A program made the position numbers and the translations under genes. From NCBI RefSeq assembly GCF_009389715.1, contig NC_052399.1, positions 26,917,146 through 26,981,145 on the forward strand: 64,000 bases of DNA, given 5' to 3'. The notes beneath the pieces are model-generated. The model was not told where the DNA came from. It searched no databases and saw nothing but the letters and a program-made list of their open reading frames with translations. Within the stretch, counting starts at the first letter, position 1, and every line of letters begins with the position of its first letter. The stretch is from Phoenix dactylifera. Its lineage: Eukaryota > Streptophyta > Magnoliopsida > Arecales > Arecaceae. Positions 1 through 10,509 of this stretch are shown here, in pieces.

Positions 1-14
1 CAGATAATTTGGGT

Positions 15-172
15 GCCACTTCGCTTGCTGCCAATTCTATTTTTCATGCTCGTATAAAGCATATTGTGACCTCCTATCATTTTGTCCGTGATTGCCGCTT
101 AGCTTGCTGCCAATCCCATTTTTCATGCTTGTACAAAACAAACTAAGACCTCCTATCACTTGCTCGTGATCT
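15..172. repeat. 79-bp tandem duplication
   Basis: Two adjacent diverged copies (about 15-93 and 94-172) share the blocks CTTGCTGCCAAT, CATTTTTCATGCT and GACCTCCTATCA in the same order. There is no coding sign. The left end may continue outside the window. Confidence 0.6.
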
Positions 173-670
173 TGTCTACCAAAATTAATATTTTATTTGT
201 TCATTACACAAACATAGCATGCTAATATTCTCACAAAGCACGTTCTATTTTTTCGAGCCAAGCTTTTGGGGGAACCTTCCCAATCGTTTGAGGAGGCATG
301 ATAAGATTGAGGCAATATTTAATACAATATTGTAGCCAACTAATGTGATTTATGGCAACTCTTTATCAAATATTTAAAATAATTAGTTGTAACATATTAT
401 AGGCAATATTATATAGGTATATATAAATAAAATGAACAAAGGACGGCACCAAGCTTCACCAACTCCTCGATAACAAAAAAAAAAGGTAGTCGATAACAAA
501 CCCTTGACCGCAACATATCTAATATAAAATGAAAAAAAAGAAGAAGGACGGCAGCAATCTTCACCCACTCCTTGCCATCATCTCCGTGCCTGCTTGCATT
601 TCCGCACACGAGGAGAAGAAATTTTCCAAAGAATCCACCAAACTCCCCAACTCCCTAGTGCTCCCCTCAA
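173..670. other. AT-rich upstream region of PAL-A, no gene
   Basis: No convincing coding sequence. Short open frames here lack codon bias and recognisable motifs. A W-box-like TTGACC occurs at 504-509. Confidence 0.6.
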
Positions 671-674
671 GTTC

Positions 675-868
675 ACCTACCCTCCCCACCAATCCTCTCA
701 CACCCAGTCAAACTTGACCGCGGACTTAGTCTCTGTAGGTGCCTATCTTAGTATCTTACACCCATGAGTTGTTAAGCTATTTGTTTTTGAACTCTAAACC
801 TACACCAACGGAGCACTGTAACGCTTCCCTCTCCTTCCCTCGCTTCCTCCTCCCGCTGCCTATAAATA
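675..868 (+). promoter_or_regulatory. PAL-A promoter: AC element, W-box and TATA box
   Basis: ACCTACC at 675-681 matches the AC-I/PAL-box class bound by R2R3-MYB factors of phenylpropanoid genes. TTGACC at 714-719 matches the WRKY W-box. TATAAATA at 861-868 is a good TATA box. It predicts a start near 890-900 and a leader of about 80 nt with no upstream ATG before the ATG at 978. Element functions are established knowledge; their use here is inferred from position. Confidence 0.65.
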
Positions 869-977
869 AGCGCTCCTCCCTTCCGCTTCAAAGCCAGCCC
901 CGCCTCTCATTACCATTAGATTAACCACCCTTCAAAACACATACCAAAGACCTCATCAGCACCGTCCATTTCCTGCA

Positions 978-3251
978 ATGGCCTCCCCCAGCGGTTCCTT
1001 CCGCTCCATTCGGGCCCTCAAGCCCCCGACCCTCCCGATCCCGGCCGACGGCGTCAACCCCATCGCCGTCTCCGGTAGCTCCTACGTCCCCAATCCACCT
1101 CACTGGAAAAAGGCCGCCGAGGCCCTCGACTGCGCCCACTTCGACGAGGTCCACCGGATGATCTCCCAATTCTCCTCCCTCTCCTTCGTCAAGATGGAAG
1201 GCACCACCCTCACAGTCGCCGCGGTCGCCGCGATCGCCCGCCGCGCCACGGTCTCTGTCGAACTCGATGCAGCAGCCGCGCGTTCCCGCGTCGACCGCAG
1301 CGCTGCCTGGGTTGCTGAAAATGTCGACCGTGGCACCGACACTTACGGCGTAACCACCGGCTTCGGCGCCACGTCACACCGCCGCACCAAAAAGACCGCA
1401 GACCTCCAGACTGAGCTCATCCGGTTCCTCAACGCCGGCGTCATCGGCGCCGAGTCCCTCCCGTCGAGCTACGCCAAGGCAGCGATGCTCGTCCGTACCA
1501 ACACCCTCATGCAGGGCTACTCCGGCATCCGGTGGGAGCTCCTGGAAGCCATCGCCAAGCTCATGAACCACAATCTCATCCCCAGGCTCCCGCTCCGAGG
1601 CACCATCACCGCCTCCGGTGATCTCGTTCCCTTATCCTACATCGCCGGCGTACTCACCGGGCGGCACAACTCACGTGTCGTCACCCCTGAAGGCGTCGAG
1701 ATCGCAGCCACCGAAGCACTGAAGCGTGTCGGCATCGATCGACCATTCGATCTCCAGGCGAAGGAGGGGCTTGCTCTCGTCAACGGCACCGCCGTGGGGG
1801 CGGCGGTGGCGGCGACGGTGTGCTACGACGCCAACATTTTGTCCCTACTCTCGGTAATCTTGTCGGCCATGTTCTGCGAGGCAATGCAAGGGAAGCCGGA
1901 ATTCACCGACCCGCTAACCCACGAGCTGAAGCACCACCCTGGCCAGATCGAGTCGGCGGCCATCATGGAGTACCTCCTGGACGGCAGCGACTACATGAAG
2001 GAGGCCAAGCTCCGGCACGAGAGGGAACCATTAACGAAGCCGAAGCAAGACCGCTACGCTCTCCGGACCTCACCCCAGTGGCTCGGGCCGCAGATCGAAG
2101 TAATTCGAATGGCGACCCACGCGATCGAGCGGGAGATCAACTCCGTCAACGACAACCCCTTGATCGACGTCGCCCGCGACATCGCCCTCCACGGCGGCAA
2201 CTTCCAGGGGACGCCCATCGGCGTCTCCATGGATAACCTCCGTATCGCGCTGGCGGCAATCGGGAAGCTCGTCTTTGCTCAGTTCTCCGAGCTCGTCTGT
2301 GACTACTACAACGACGGGCTGCCCTCCAACCTGAGCGCCGGCGAGGACCCGAGTCTCGACTATGGGCTCAAGGGGGCGGAGATCGCCATGGCGGCCTACT
2401 GCTCCGAGCTCCAGTACTTGGCTAACCCGGTCACGACCCACGTCCAGAGCGCCGAGCAGCACAACCAGGACGTGAACTCCCTGGGTCTCATTTCAGCGCG
2501 AAAGAGCGCGGAAGCTGTCGAGATCTTGAAGCTGATGATGGCCACTTATATGGTAGCTCTCTGCCAGGCCATAGATTTGAGGCAGTTGGAAGAGAACTTG
2601 AAAGAGGTGGTGAAGCACTCGGTGATGCAAGCTGCGAGGAAAGCTCTCTTCGTGGCCGAGGACGGGAGTTTATTGGAGACGAGGTTCTGCGAGAAGGATT
2701 TGATCCGGGTGGTGGAGAAGCAGCCGGTGTTCTCTTACATTGATGATCCCGGGAACCCGGCGTATGCTCTGATGCTGCAACTGAGGGAGGTGTTGGTGGA
2801 GAATGCGCTGGAGGGGAGTGATGCGGGGATGGTGATGTTCAAGAGGATACCGGAGTTTCAGGAGGAGTTGAGGCAGAGGTTGAGGGAGGACGTGGGGAAG
2901 GCGAGGGAGAGGTTTGGGAATGGGGATTTCATGGTGGAGAACAGGATAAAGAAGTGCAGGACTTATCCGGTGTATAAGCTTGCGAGAGAGGAGCTCGGCA
3001 CGGAGTTGTTAACAGGGGAGAAGAAGGCAAGCCCAGGGGAGTATATTGAGAAGGTTTACCAGGCAATGGGGGAGGGGAAGGTGGGGAGTGTGGTGATCGG
3101 GTGTGTGGAAGGGTGGAGGGGATCGGCGGGGCCGTTCACGCCGAGGCCGGAGGTGTCGTCGCCGGTGCACAAGAAGCCGGAGTATTGGGGCTGGTTCGAG
3201 CAGGGACGCTCGCCGTCGGCGACCAGTGGGAGGGGGTACTGGAACCTCTGA
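978..3251 (+). CDS. PAL: Phenylalanine ammonia-lyase, catalytically complete, intronless (PAL-A)
   Basis: Deaminates L-phenylalanine to trans-cinnamate, the entry step of phenylpropanoid synthesis; plant PALs are cytosolic homotetramers. The 757-residue frame carries the lid-loop Tyr123 (in [11 protein letters not shown]), the MIO triad Ala212-Ser213-Gly214 (1611-1619), Asn269 (LVNGT), Tyr360 and Arg363 ([11 protein letters not shown]), Phe409 (GGNFQGT) and Glu493/Gln497 ([13 protein letters not shown]). Phe150 in ELIRFLNAG is the Phe-selective state; bifunctional PAL/TAL enzymes have His here. The plant-specific shielding region follows (about 530-650). Most plant PALs have one intron; this gene has none. 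The ATG at 978 is the first after the TATA box, with G at +4. The length exceeds the usual 700-720 because of a C-terminal tail (about 723-757, Pro/Gly/Trp-rich) past the normal family end. The tandem partner PAL-B lies 7 kb downstream. The coding strand changes from C-rich at the 5' end to G-rich at the 3' end. Confidence 0.95.
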   Translation: MASPSGSFRSIRALKPPTLPIPADGVNPIAVSGSSYVPNPPHWKKAAEALDCAHFDEVHRMISQFSSLSFVKMEGTTLTVAAVAAIARRATVSVELDAAAARSRVDRSAAWVAENVDRGTDTYGVTTGFGATSHRRTKKTADLQTELIRFLNAGVIGAESLPSSYAKAAMLVRTNTLMQGYSGIRWELLEAIAKLMNHNLIPRLPLRGTITASGDLVPLSYIAGVLTGRHNSRVVTPEGVEIAATEALKRVGIDRPFDLQAKEGLALVNGTAVGAAVAATVCYDANILSLLSVILSAMFCEAMQGKPEFTDPLTHELKHHPGQIESAAIMEYLLDGSDYMKEAKLRHEREPLTKPKQDRYALRTSPQWLGPQIEVIRMATHAIEREINSVNDNPLIDVARDIALHGGNFQGTPIGVSMDNLRIALAAIGKLVFAQFSELVCDYYNDGLPSNLSAGEDPSLDYGLKGAEIAMAAYCSELQYLANPVTTHVQSAEQHNQDVNSLGLISARKSAEAVEILKLMMATYMVALCQAIDLRQLEENLKEVVKHSVMQAARKALFVAEDGSLLETRFCEKDLIRVVEKQPVFSYIDDPGNPAYALMLQLREVLVENALEGSDAGMVMFKRIPEFQEELRQRLREDVGKARERFGNGDFMVENRIKKCRTYPVYKLAREELGTELLTGEKKASPGEYIEKVYQAMGEGKVGSVVIGCVEGWRGSAGPFTPRPEVSSPVHKKPEYWGWFEQGRSPSATSGRGYWNL

Positions 3252-6200
3252 AAGAGGGGAGACAGCCTACTGCCTACAGGGAGAATTGGTGTGTTACAGT
3301 GTTTTCAATTAAAAAACAAGATTCAGCTTGCCTCTTTTTATTTTTGTTTCTTTAATTATAACTAGCCTTGGATTGGCTTAAATTTTGTTGATGTCCGAAC
3401 TTCGCATTTATGATATATGAATTTTCACATAACAAGTTGGTGTTTGGTTCAATGGCAGACGCATAATTTACGTGCACAACCCTCCATTGAATCAAAGGCT
3501 ATAAGTCAAATTGCTTTAGCTTCTTAACTTGTTGGCTGCTTTACTTAGTTTGTATTGAACTATGATGCATTGAACTCATGGAGACTTCATGTTTAAAATG
3601 GACTCCCTGGAAGCCTTTACATGCACGCGGCGATTTATTGAGCGCGTGGGCACATACGGAAAAAAATAAAAAAAATAAAGAATATACAGATAAAACAAGT
3701 ATTTTATAAGAGTATATATACTAATATCAATTTTAGAAAGATATTTATGCAAATCTCAATATTTATGAGGATATCTATGCAAAAAATCCTTCTTTTTATT
3801 ATATCACTTAAGAAGTATTATCGACTAGTGACTCAGGATCCTCTATAATGCATGTTTTGTACGTAGAGACTTGTATAACTCCTAATAGCCATCATGGGAT
3901 CTTATCACGGAGATGGATGACTATTTGGCATTACCATGTTTCGCATCCAATGCAACAGTGCACCATGTTTGATTCATCTCAATAATAGAATGATGTGGTG
4001 GGTTTCAAGAGTTGTACAATCTTTTAAGATATTGCACATGCACCGCAAAGGTTCTACTCTATAGCAGTAGAAGCTAGTCTGGTGAATTGTTTGAAGGTGG
4101 CTCTCATCTTATTGAAGAGGTAGTAGACTATTCAAAAATTACCGAGAGCTTTCAATATACCTATATTTCAAAGATGATGTGTTATATATTATAATGTCAT
4201 TATCCATTGAAAAATAATATCTTATCATTATCAATATCTCTTTATTAGTTTAAATTTTTGGAGCAATCAACCAAACTAATATATACGTGACAAGCTATAT
4301 AATATATCAAATTTTAAATGCAAATTTGAATTAGCAAGAGATTAAGATTAAATATTTTGCTTCAATTTTTAAGTTGTTCAGGGACATGTAAATATTGTCT
4401 ATTGAGTGGTAAAGGGATGATCTGTACAACTTATGTGGGTTGGATTGGATTGAGAAAAGAGAGAAATACAGAGAGACTCATGGTGACAGAAAAGATGGCG
4501 AACGAGCATCTATGTTGAAGATTGCTAACTAGATAATTGTTTCTAATCTTTAACATTGATGGTCATTGCAACTCAGTTTTCTATCTCATAAGATGTGTGG
4601 CTTTCTAGTACATAGATTAGCATGTTTAAAGTGTAAAACAGGCCTAATTATGTGTGATGACAGTTCTAATCGTAGCCATGCTAACTAGAATTATCAAAAT
4701 TAAACTATTTTTAATCAAAATAATTAATTATAAAAATTAATTACTAAGTTAACTAAAGGATCGATTTTCAGTTTTCCCAAAAGAAAGGAAATCAAATTAA
4801 GGAAAAAGGAAGGAAATACATAAGGAAGCAAGTACACATATTTGATTATATATATATAGACATAGAGAGGGATCGGGATATTCTTAAAACAAGATTTAAA
4901 ACAGATTTAAATTTTTTATAATTAAAATATAAATCATGGTCCATCTCCTGTGTTTTTGTTTTGGTACACCAATATGTGTCGACTGATACCTTTATCCTTC
5001 ACGGGCATACAAATTAACTTCCCTTTTCTTTGGTACAATATAATTCAACTTCTTTATTATACTTCCTAGATTCGATGATTTAAAAATTGTGTAAATTTTA
5101 GTTGCATAAGTTTACACTCTCCTTCCCTCAAAGCTAGTTATTAAACTCGCTTGTCGAATGTGCTGATGGTTAATTTGGAATACTAATGCTCATAAATGAG
5201 TCTAATCCCTTTTATTTATTTATTTTGTTATAGAAGTGTTTGAGTTACATAATGAATGATATTTTTTTTCCCAATATTCATACTCCCAAAGCCTGATATT
5301 TTTTTTCTCTGTTCAACTATCCTAGGTTTTATCAACTTGATGAGCTAGCACCTTTTTCTGTTTTAATAGTTGGAAGTTGATAATAAAATAATAATGTTTA
5401 TAGATAAAGCTAAGAGTGCAAGCCAAGAATATCAGCTTATTTTAAATTGGCAGTGAGCCACCATTGACCAACCAAATTTATTTTTATAAGCCACATCATT
5501 ATTGTATCACTTGGTCATGATCCAAAAAAAAAAAAGAAAAATGTATCACTTGTTCAAACGAAACTCTATAAATAAGATTATAATTTCACCACTATTGCCA
5601 AGCAGGCCTGCATGAAAGCTTTTGAATATTATAAATTTACATATATAAGACTAGCATGCAAGTGGACAGAGTCAACTTTTGTTTAAACAAGCATAAAATT
5701 TATATCCTAGTCATGGAAACATTTGTGAAAGGCAAATATTTGGTAAAGAAACTTTCAAATCAATATTTTGGTAAACTCATCAACCATGATTATATTCACG
5801 ATTATACAAGTAAACAAAGGGAGGTACAAAAAAAAAATATATGAAGAAATGCCACCTGCAAATATGTACTGGTTATTATTAAGCCAACTAAGCATGGTTA
5901 TGAAAATAAAGCTTCCAAATGTAGAGCTGCAAACTCATGATAAAGCTTCCAAATGTAGAGCTGCAAACTCATGGTTTTGGCTTCACTACATTTTTGGAAT
6001 ATTTACAATCATATTCATTGGCTTTGTAATTTTTTGACCTTGAGATAAAGATCAAAAGGATCAAACCTGGAAGAAAATGATTGAACTCAATATAACTCAA
6101 AAACAGCTTGATATCTATTTTGGTAATATGCACAATCTGGACCTTTGGGTATAAACAAGAGTAAAATGATTGTAGCAACAGCATGGACTGCTGCAGAAAG

Positions 6201-6481
6201 AAATCTAGTCTTAGTGCTATCACTTATGTAATACCACTTGATAATACCAATAAGAAATTAGTTTTTTTGTGGGAAATTGATGGGTCGTATACCTGAAGCA
6301 ACTGATTATTTTCATTCCTTTTAGAAGCAATAATTTTTAATCTTTTATCATGCAGTCTAAATCTAAATTCATCCAAAAATACAATCCATCTCATCTCCTC
6401 CCAACCATCTTCTCCGATGACAACCTCTGTTGCCATTGGTTCTCCCATTCGCACATCCGCCTCCCACTCCTTCAGTTACTA
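3252..6481. other. PAL-A 3' flank and AT-rich intergenic DNA
   Basis: No gene seen. PAL-A probably terminates within the first 150 nt. The rest is AT-rich with A/T tracts and short stop-rich frames. Open frames near 5650-6450 have no recognisable motif and include a local duplication. Confidence 0.55.
5907..5974. repeat. 33-bp tandem duplication
   Basis: AAGCTTCCAAATGTAGAG starts at 5909 and again at 5942. The two copies are nearly identical, so the duplication is recent. Confidence 0.8.
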
Positions 6482-6936
6482 TGTCACACCCCAAACCTGT
6501 CACCTAAATCAAACATGTGACACGATCAAATAATCCTTAAAGTGAAGCCCTAGAGGTTATGTAAGGCCTAAGATGAATAATATCCACACAAAACCAATAA
6601 TAATCAAATTAATCCAATAAAACAACTAATATTAAATAATCAACTAGTTCAATTAAAAAAGTTTCAAATGTCTATCAGTATCCGCAAAATAAAAGAGATA
6701 ACAAGCTAATTAATTGCTTGCTGCACAAACTTCTCGTCCCTCTAATTCCAAACTATGCCTCCTGTGACTAAAAAATTATAAGGATATGAGCTTTTCCAGC
6801 CCAGTAAGAATCCTGAATTGCTACATCATAAGAAATAATCAAATGAACAATACCAGATAAAATAAATACCATATCAATACTTGGAAAGTTCATACAAATA
6901 ACGTGCACATAACTCTCATTATCACCTTACCAAAGA

Positions 6937-6995
<59 letters not shown>

Positions 6996-7850
6996 TAAAT
7001 TTAACCAATTGCTCAGCAACAGTTTCTTATGTCCTGTCATCTATTTTTTACTAACTTAATTTTTAGATTTTATAGTAATATTTTTTCAGCTTTGCACTAA
7101 CAAGATTAGTTCAAACCATATCTTATCCTTCTAATTTATATGTTACTCTTGCCGAATCAATTTCCACTTTATCATGCATTTTTCTCAAATTAAAAGTATT
7201 ATTGTTCATATAATCATGCTTTAAATTACTGATACATATGATATCCATACAAGTATATTTGTACTGAAAATTATATAAATCATACCATCACATGCCAGAC
7301 CAAATTTATTAATATAAAACTTACAATGCAAATCCAATGGTACAAATCAATAATATGTATATATTTATAATGGTAACTAAGTATAAGGATCCTTACCTCT
7401 ATCAAAGACTGACTAAATAGTAATTATAGACCCACTTCACGATCTACTAGCTGGGGTGCATAATATCAGAAAAAAAACATACAGTAGACTAGTAACTTAG
7501 ACTGCCTACCAGCGTCCACCAGGGGTACATTACGACGTCTCCCGAGCTCCTGCTTACCTGGGTCAACTATAGAGAGAAGACACCAAGAGAGAGAAAAAGA
7601 GGAAGAGAGAAATCTCGGTTATTCATCGATGGAACTCAAAGGAGGAGAAAAAAAAGCCTCAAATAGATGGAAATCCCATCTCTTGGCGGTCTTTGGATCA
7701 CCCTAAAACTCTAGGGTTCCAAAGCGATTAGGGAGGTTGGAGTCTTCTTTTCCACCCCTCCACGAACCATGATCGCTCAACCACAATTACCGCCCATGGG
7801 CCTGGCCTGTTCAGGCCGACCCATTAGCCTAGAGAAGTTGGGCTATTACA
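6482..7850 (-). mobile_element. Solo LTR of a large LTR retrotransposon
   Basis: The element begins TGTCACACCCC and ends GGGCTATTACA. It is flanked by identical 5-bp direct repeats TACTA (6477-6481 and 7851-7855), the expected target duplication. The length of about 1.37 kb, TG...CA ends and absence of internal coding or a second LTR fit a solo LTR left by recombination. The minus orientation is inferred because many plant LTRs end in GGGGTGTGACA. It contains a (TA)n tract. Confidence 0.65.
6941..6993. repeat. (TA)n microsatellite
   Basis: An uninterrupted TA run of about 53 bp inside the solo LTR. Confidence 0.95.
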
Positions 7851-7855
7851 TACTA

Positions 7856-8627
7856 CCCCTCTGTGATTAGGCCACCCATTTTCTCACCATTTGATGACCA
7901 TGTTCTCTGAGTTCTATCCTTGTCGACCCAGAGGAATTGAAGAAAGGAGTCAATTTGGTTAGATTCAAAGAGCTTTTATTAGATCCTACCATACCCCTCT
8001 CTCTCATTATTCTCTGCGAACTTCTTTGATGCTCTCTCAAATCAATGGGAGATTGGTTGGGTTGGTTGGGATCTGGCCAACCCGACTTCCGCTCGGATCG
8101 GGTCTTTAACAATATCAGGTTGAGTGATGCTTTGGGTCGGGTTGGATCAAATCTTGATCCAAATGTTGCAAACATTTCAAATGGTCAGCGCCTTTAACTA
8201 CAGTTGAGTTCACTGGGCCTTTCGCTGAAGCACAATTCTACTATAAAGAAATTGAGTTATATTTTTCTAATATTTTATTATATTCTTTATAATGATTTAT
8301 AGAAATTCTAAATTATGTTCTATCGGGACACTAGATTTCTTAGAAAAAGGAAAGCCTTATATTATTAAAAGAGAATATGCTTGTTCTTCGGCATGAAAAA
8401 AACAAGAAGAAGATGCTTCAATCTCTAATCACAGCTTAATAAAGTAGCATTGGGTTGTTCCGACAATATATTGAAGAACATGAATGAGACCCATGACGAC
8501 TTGGTTCATATCCCTCTCATCATGTTGATGTTGGGCTCCATACATACATAGTCGGTGGAACTCTCAACGGGCTATCTGGCTCACGTTACATTCCACAATA
8601 AGGCAAAGTGCAAATCCCCATTCGTCT
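7856..8627. other. Intergenic DNA, no feature recognised
   Basis: No coding or repeat structure recognised. A 102-codon minus frame at 7867-8175 has no family resemblance. Confidence 0.5.
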
Positions 8628-9063
8628 TGTGAAAATCCGTGCGGACGCGTGTTTAGTTCTACATCAACTATACAATGAATAGATTCTTAGTGCTTATATA
8701 GGACCAAAGAATCCAAATAATATCTTCCGGCTAGGCTTTTTGGATGAGATTCTGAGTTGTGATAAATGGTATCAGAGCGGATCCATCCATGATATATGTG
8801 GACTAAGGGATACTATTGTAGCTTAGGCCGATTTGGTTGATCTATGGCTGGTTATTATTCTTATGATTGGATTTGAATGGATTTGGATTCTCAGTCTGAC
8901 AAGGACGCCAAGACTTAAATATGAAAAGTTTGTAAAAGCCGTATAGGCATATGTTTAGTCTAATATTGGCCTATGAAATGGATAGATCTTAGGTATTTAT
9001 ATAGAATCAAGAAATTCAAATAACATCTTCTAGCTTGATTTTTTTGGATGAGGATGTGCCACA
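8628..9063 (+). mobile_element. Old TRIM retroelement, family 1 (copy on + strand)
   Basis: The left LTR (8628-8764, 137 bp) starts TGTGAAAATCCGTGCGGACG. Two bases past its end is TGGTATCAGAGC (8767-8778), the plant initiator-tRNA-Met primer binding site. A short internal part follows, then a diverged right LTR (about 8920-9063). Order and wording match the complete copy at 16421-16859 read on the minus strand. No target duplication could be recognised, so the copy is old. Confidence 0.7.
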
Positions 9064-10310
9064 ACTAATAAGTAATAAAGCTATTTCTCTAGTTATATGG
9101 GCTTATTCTATTTTTTTCAAAAGAAAGAAAGGGGCTTAACCTTCTATAATCTAACTTAAACCACTTCAGTGCACATTGAACATGACAATGTAGGCCGAAA
9201 TCACCATCCCATCCACCATCAACTGGAAACTGGGATGTTTCCTATTCACGCTTTTGCATCACCGATAAACATTATCTTCTAAGTTGTTCTCAAAACATCC
9301 ACAAGGAAAAGACTCAAGAACACCATCCTAAAGCTTCAAAACTCGCAAGGCATAACTTTATATAGGACAACAATATCCAAAAGAAGATTCTCGCATCTCT
9401 TACGTGATAATTATATCTAATGCCTCACAGTATGGATATGGTAGCTTAGGAAGAATCATGCAGTTGAAACTCTCTACTTCTGCAACAAGTTTTCTATTTG
9501 ATTAGGTATTAACAATTTCTACCTCGTGCCATAATTTGTCCTGTGTCAACTCGCAGGTTTGGTATTGGTTTTACTTTTTCAAAAGGACTTTGTGAAACAA
9601 ATTGGTTCCACCCAAAAATAAAAAAGAATTACATTGAAAAGTCATCATTACCTTAAAGAATGAATGGTCCAACAAGTGCAATGCGTTGTTCATTTAATAA
9701 TAGATCGAAAAGGAGAATAAGGATACAGCAACTTTAATTCCACCAACCCATTTCATCACCTTCTTTGTCTAGATGCATTTTCTCACACGAAGAAGGACAA
9801 GTTCAAAAGTCCAAGGACCTCACCAACCTCTATTCTCCATGCGGTGATGAGCAACCCATTCCCAAAGCAAGAATAGACCGAGAAGTCATCATGTACAAAT
9901 CCTCTTGAGCCTTTCAAGACCCTGGATCTTCCATGTAAGACTGGTAAGTTACAACTACCCCTCCTGGGTTTGTGAGGGTGGGCATCATAGATTGCCATGA
10001 CCTAAACAACATCCAAACAAGAAACCATTATTTTATCTGAAATAGAAGTAGTTTTGTCGACCATCACCCTTCAATAATGAGACTACTTATGAATCATTAT
10101 CCTTTCTCCTCATGCAGGATTTGCAATCCAAATATGATCATCCTTTTTCATAACGTAAATCCGCAAAACATCATAACTTGATCATAACTTGCTGCAAACT
10201 CCGATTCTACTTCCTGCTAAATTCGGCATTATGGGTGTCAATTCTGAGCTGATGCAATGCATGCAGGAGCCGTAGGTGAGGGTCAGATCAGGTTGGCGCA
10301 CTCACCCTTA
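9064..10310. other. Intergenic DNA upstream of PAL-B
   Basis: No gene recognised. The stretch is between the TRIM copy and the PAL-B promoter, with short stop-rich frames only. Confidence 0.5.
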
Positions 10311-10444
10311 TTGACTGCCATAGCGAGTGGAGCACCAACAATTGAAATTTTTTCCCTCGTATCAGAGGCAACGATGCGAGTAGATGGCCCCATGGGCTGC
10401 TGACCCAACTGTCACCTACAACTGCTTGTAAATGCTTATATAAA
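10311..10444 (+). promoter_or_regulatory. PAL-B promoter: W-box, AC-like motif and TATA box
   Basis: TTGACT (W-box type) lies at 10311-10316, ACCTACA (AC-like, one base off ACCTACC) at 10414-10420 and TATATAAA at 10437-10444. The TATA box predicts transcription from about 10465-10475. The ATG at 10453 would therefore lie upstream of the message, and the start must be the ATG at 10510. The promoter looks intact. Confidence 0.6.
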
Positions 10445-10509
10445 CTCTTGCCATGCACCATCCTGCAAGCAAACAACAAGCACCTCATCGGCATCTCTCC
10501 TTCACAGTG

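Noticed and set aside
10453-10509. Upstream in-frame ATG giving a 19-residue longer PAL-B
   Set aside because: It lies only 9 bp after the TATA box, so upstream of the expected transcript start. The extension has no counterpart in PAL-A.
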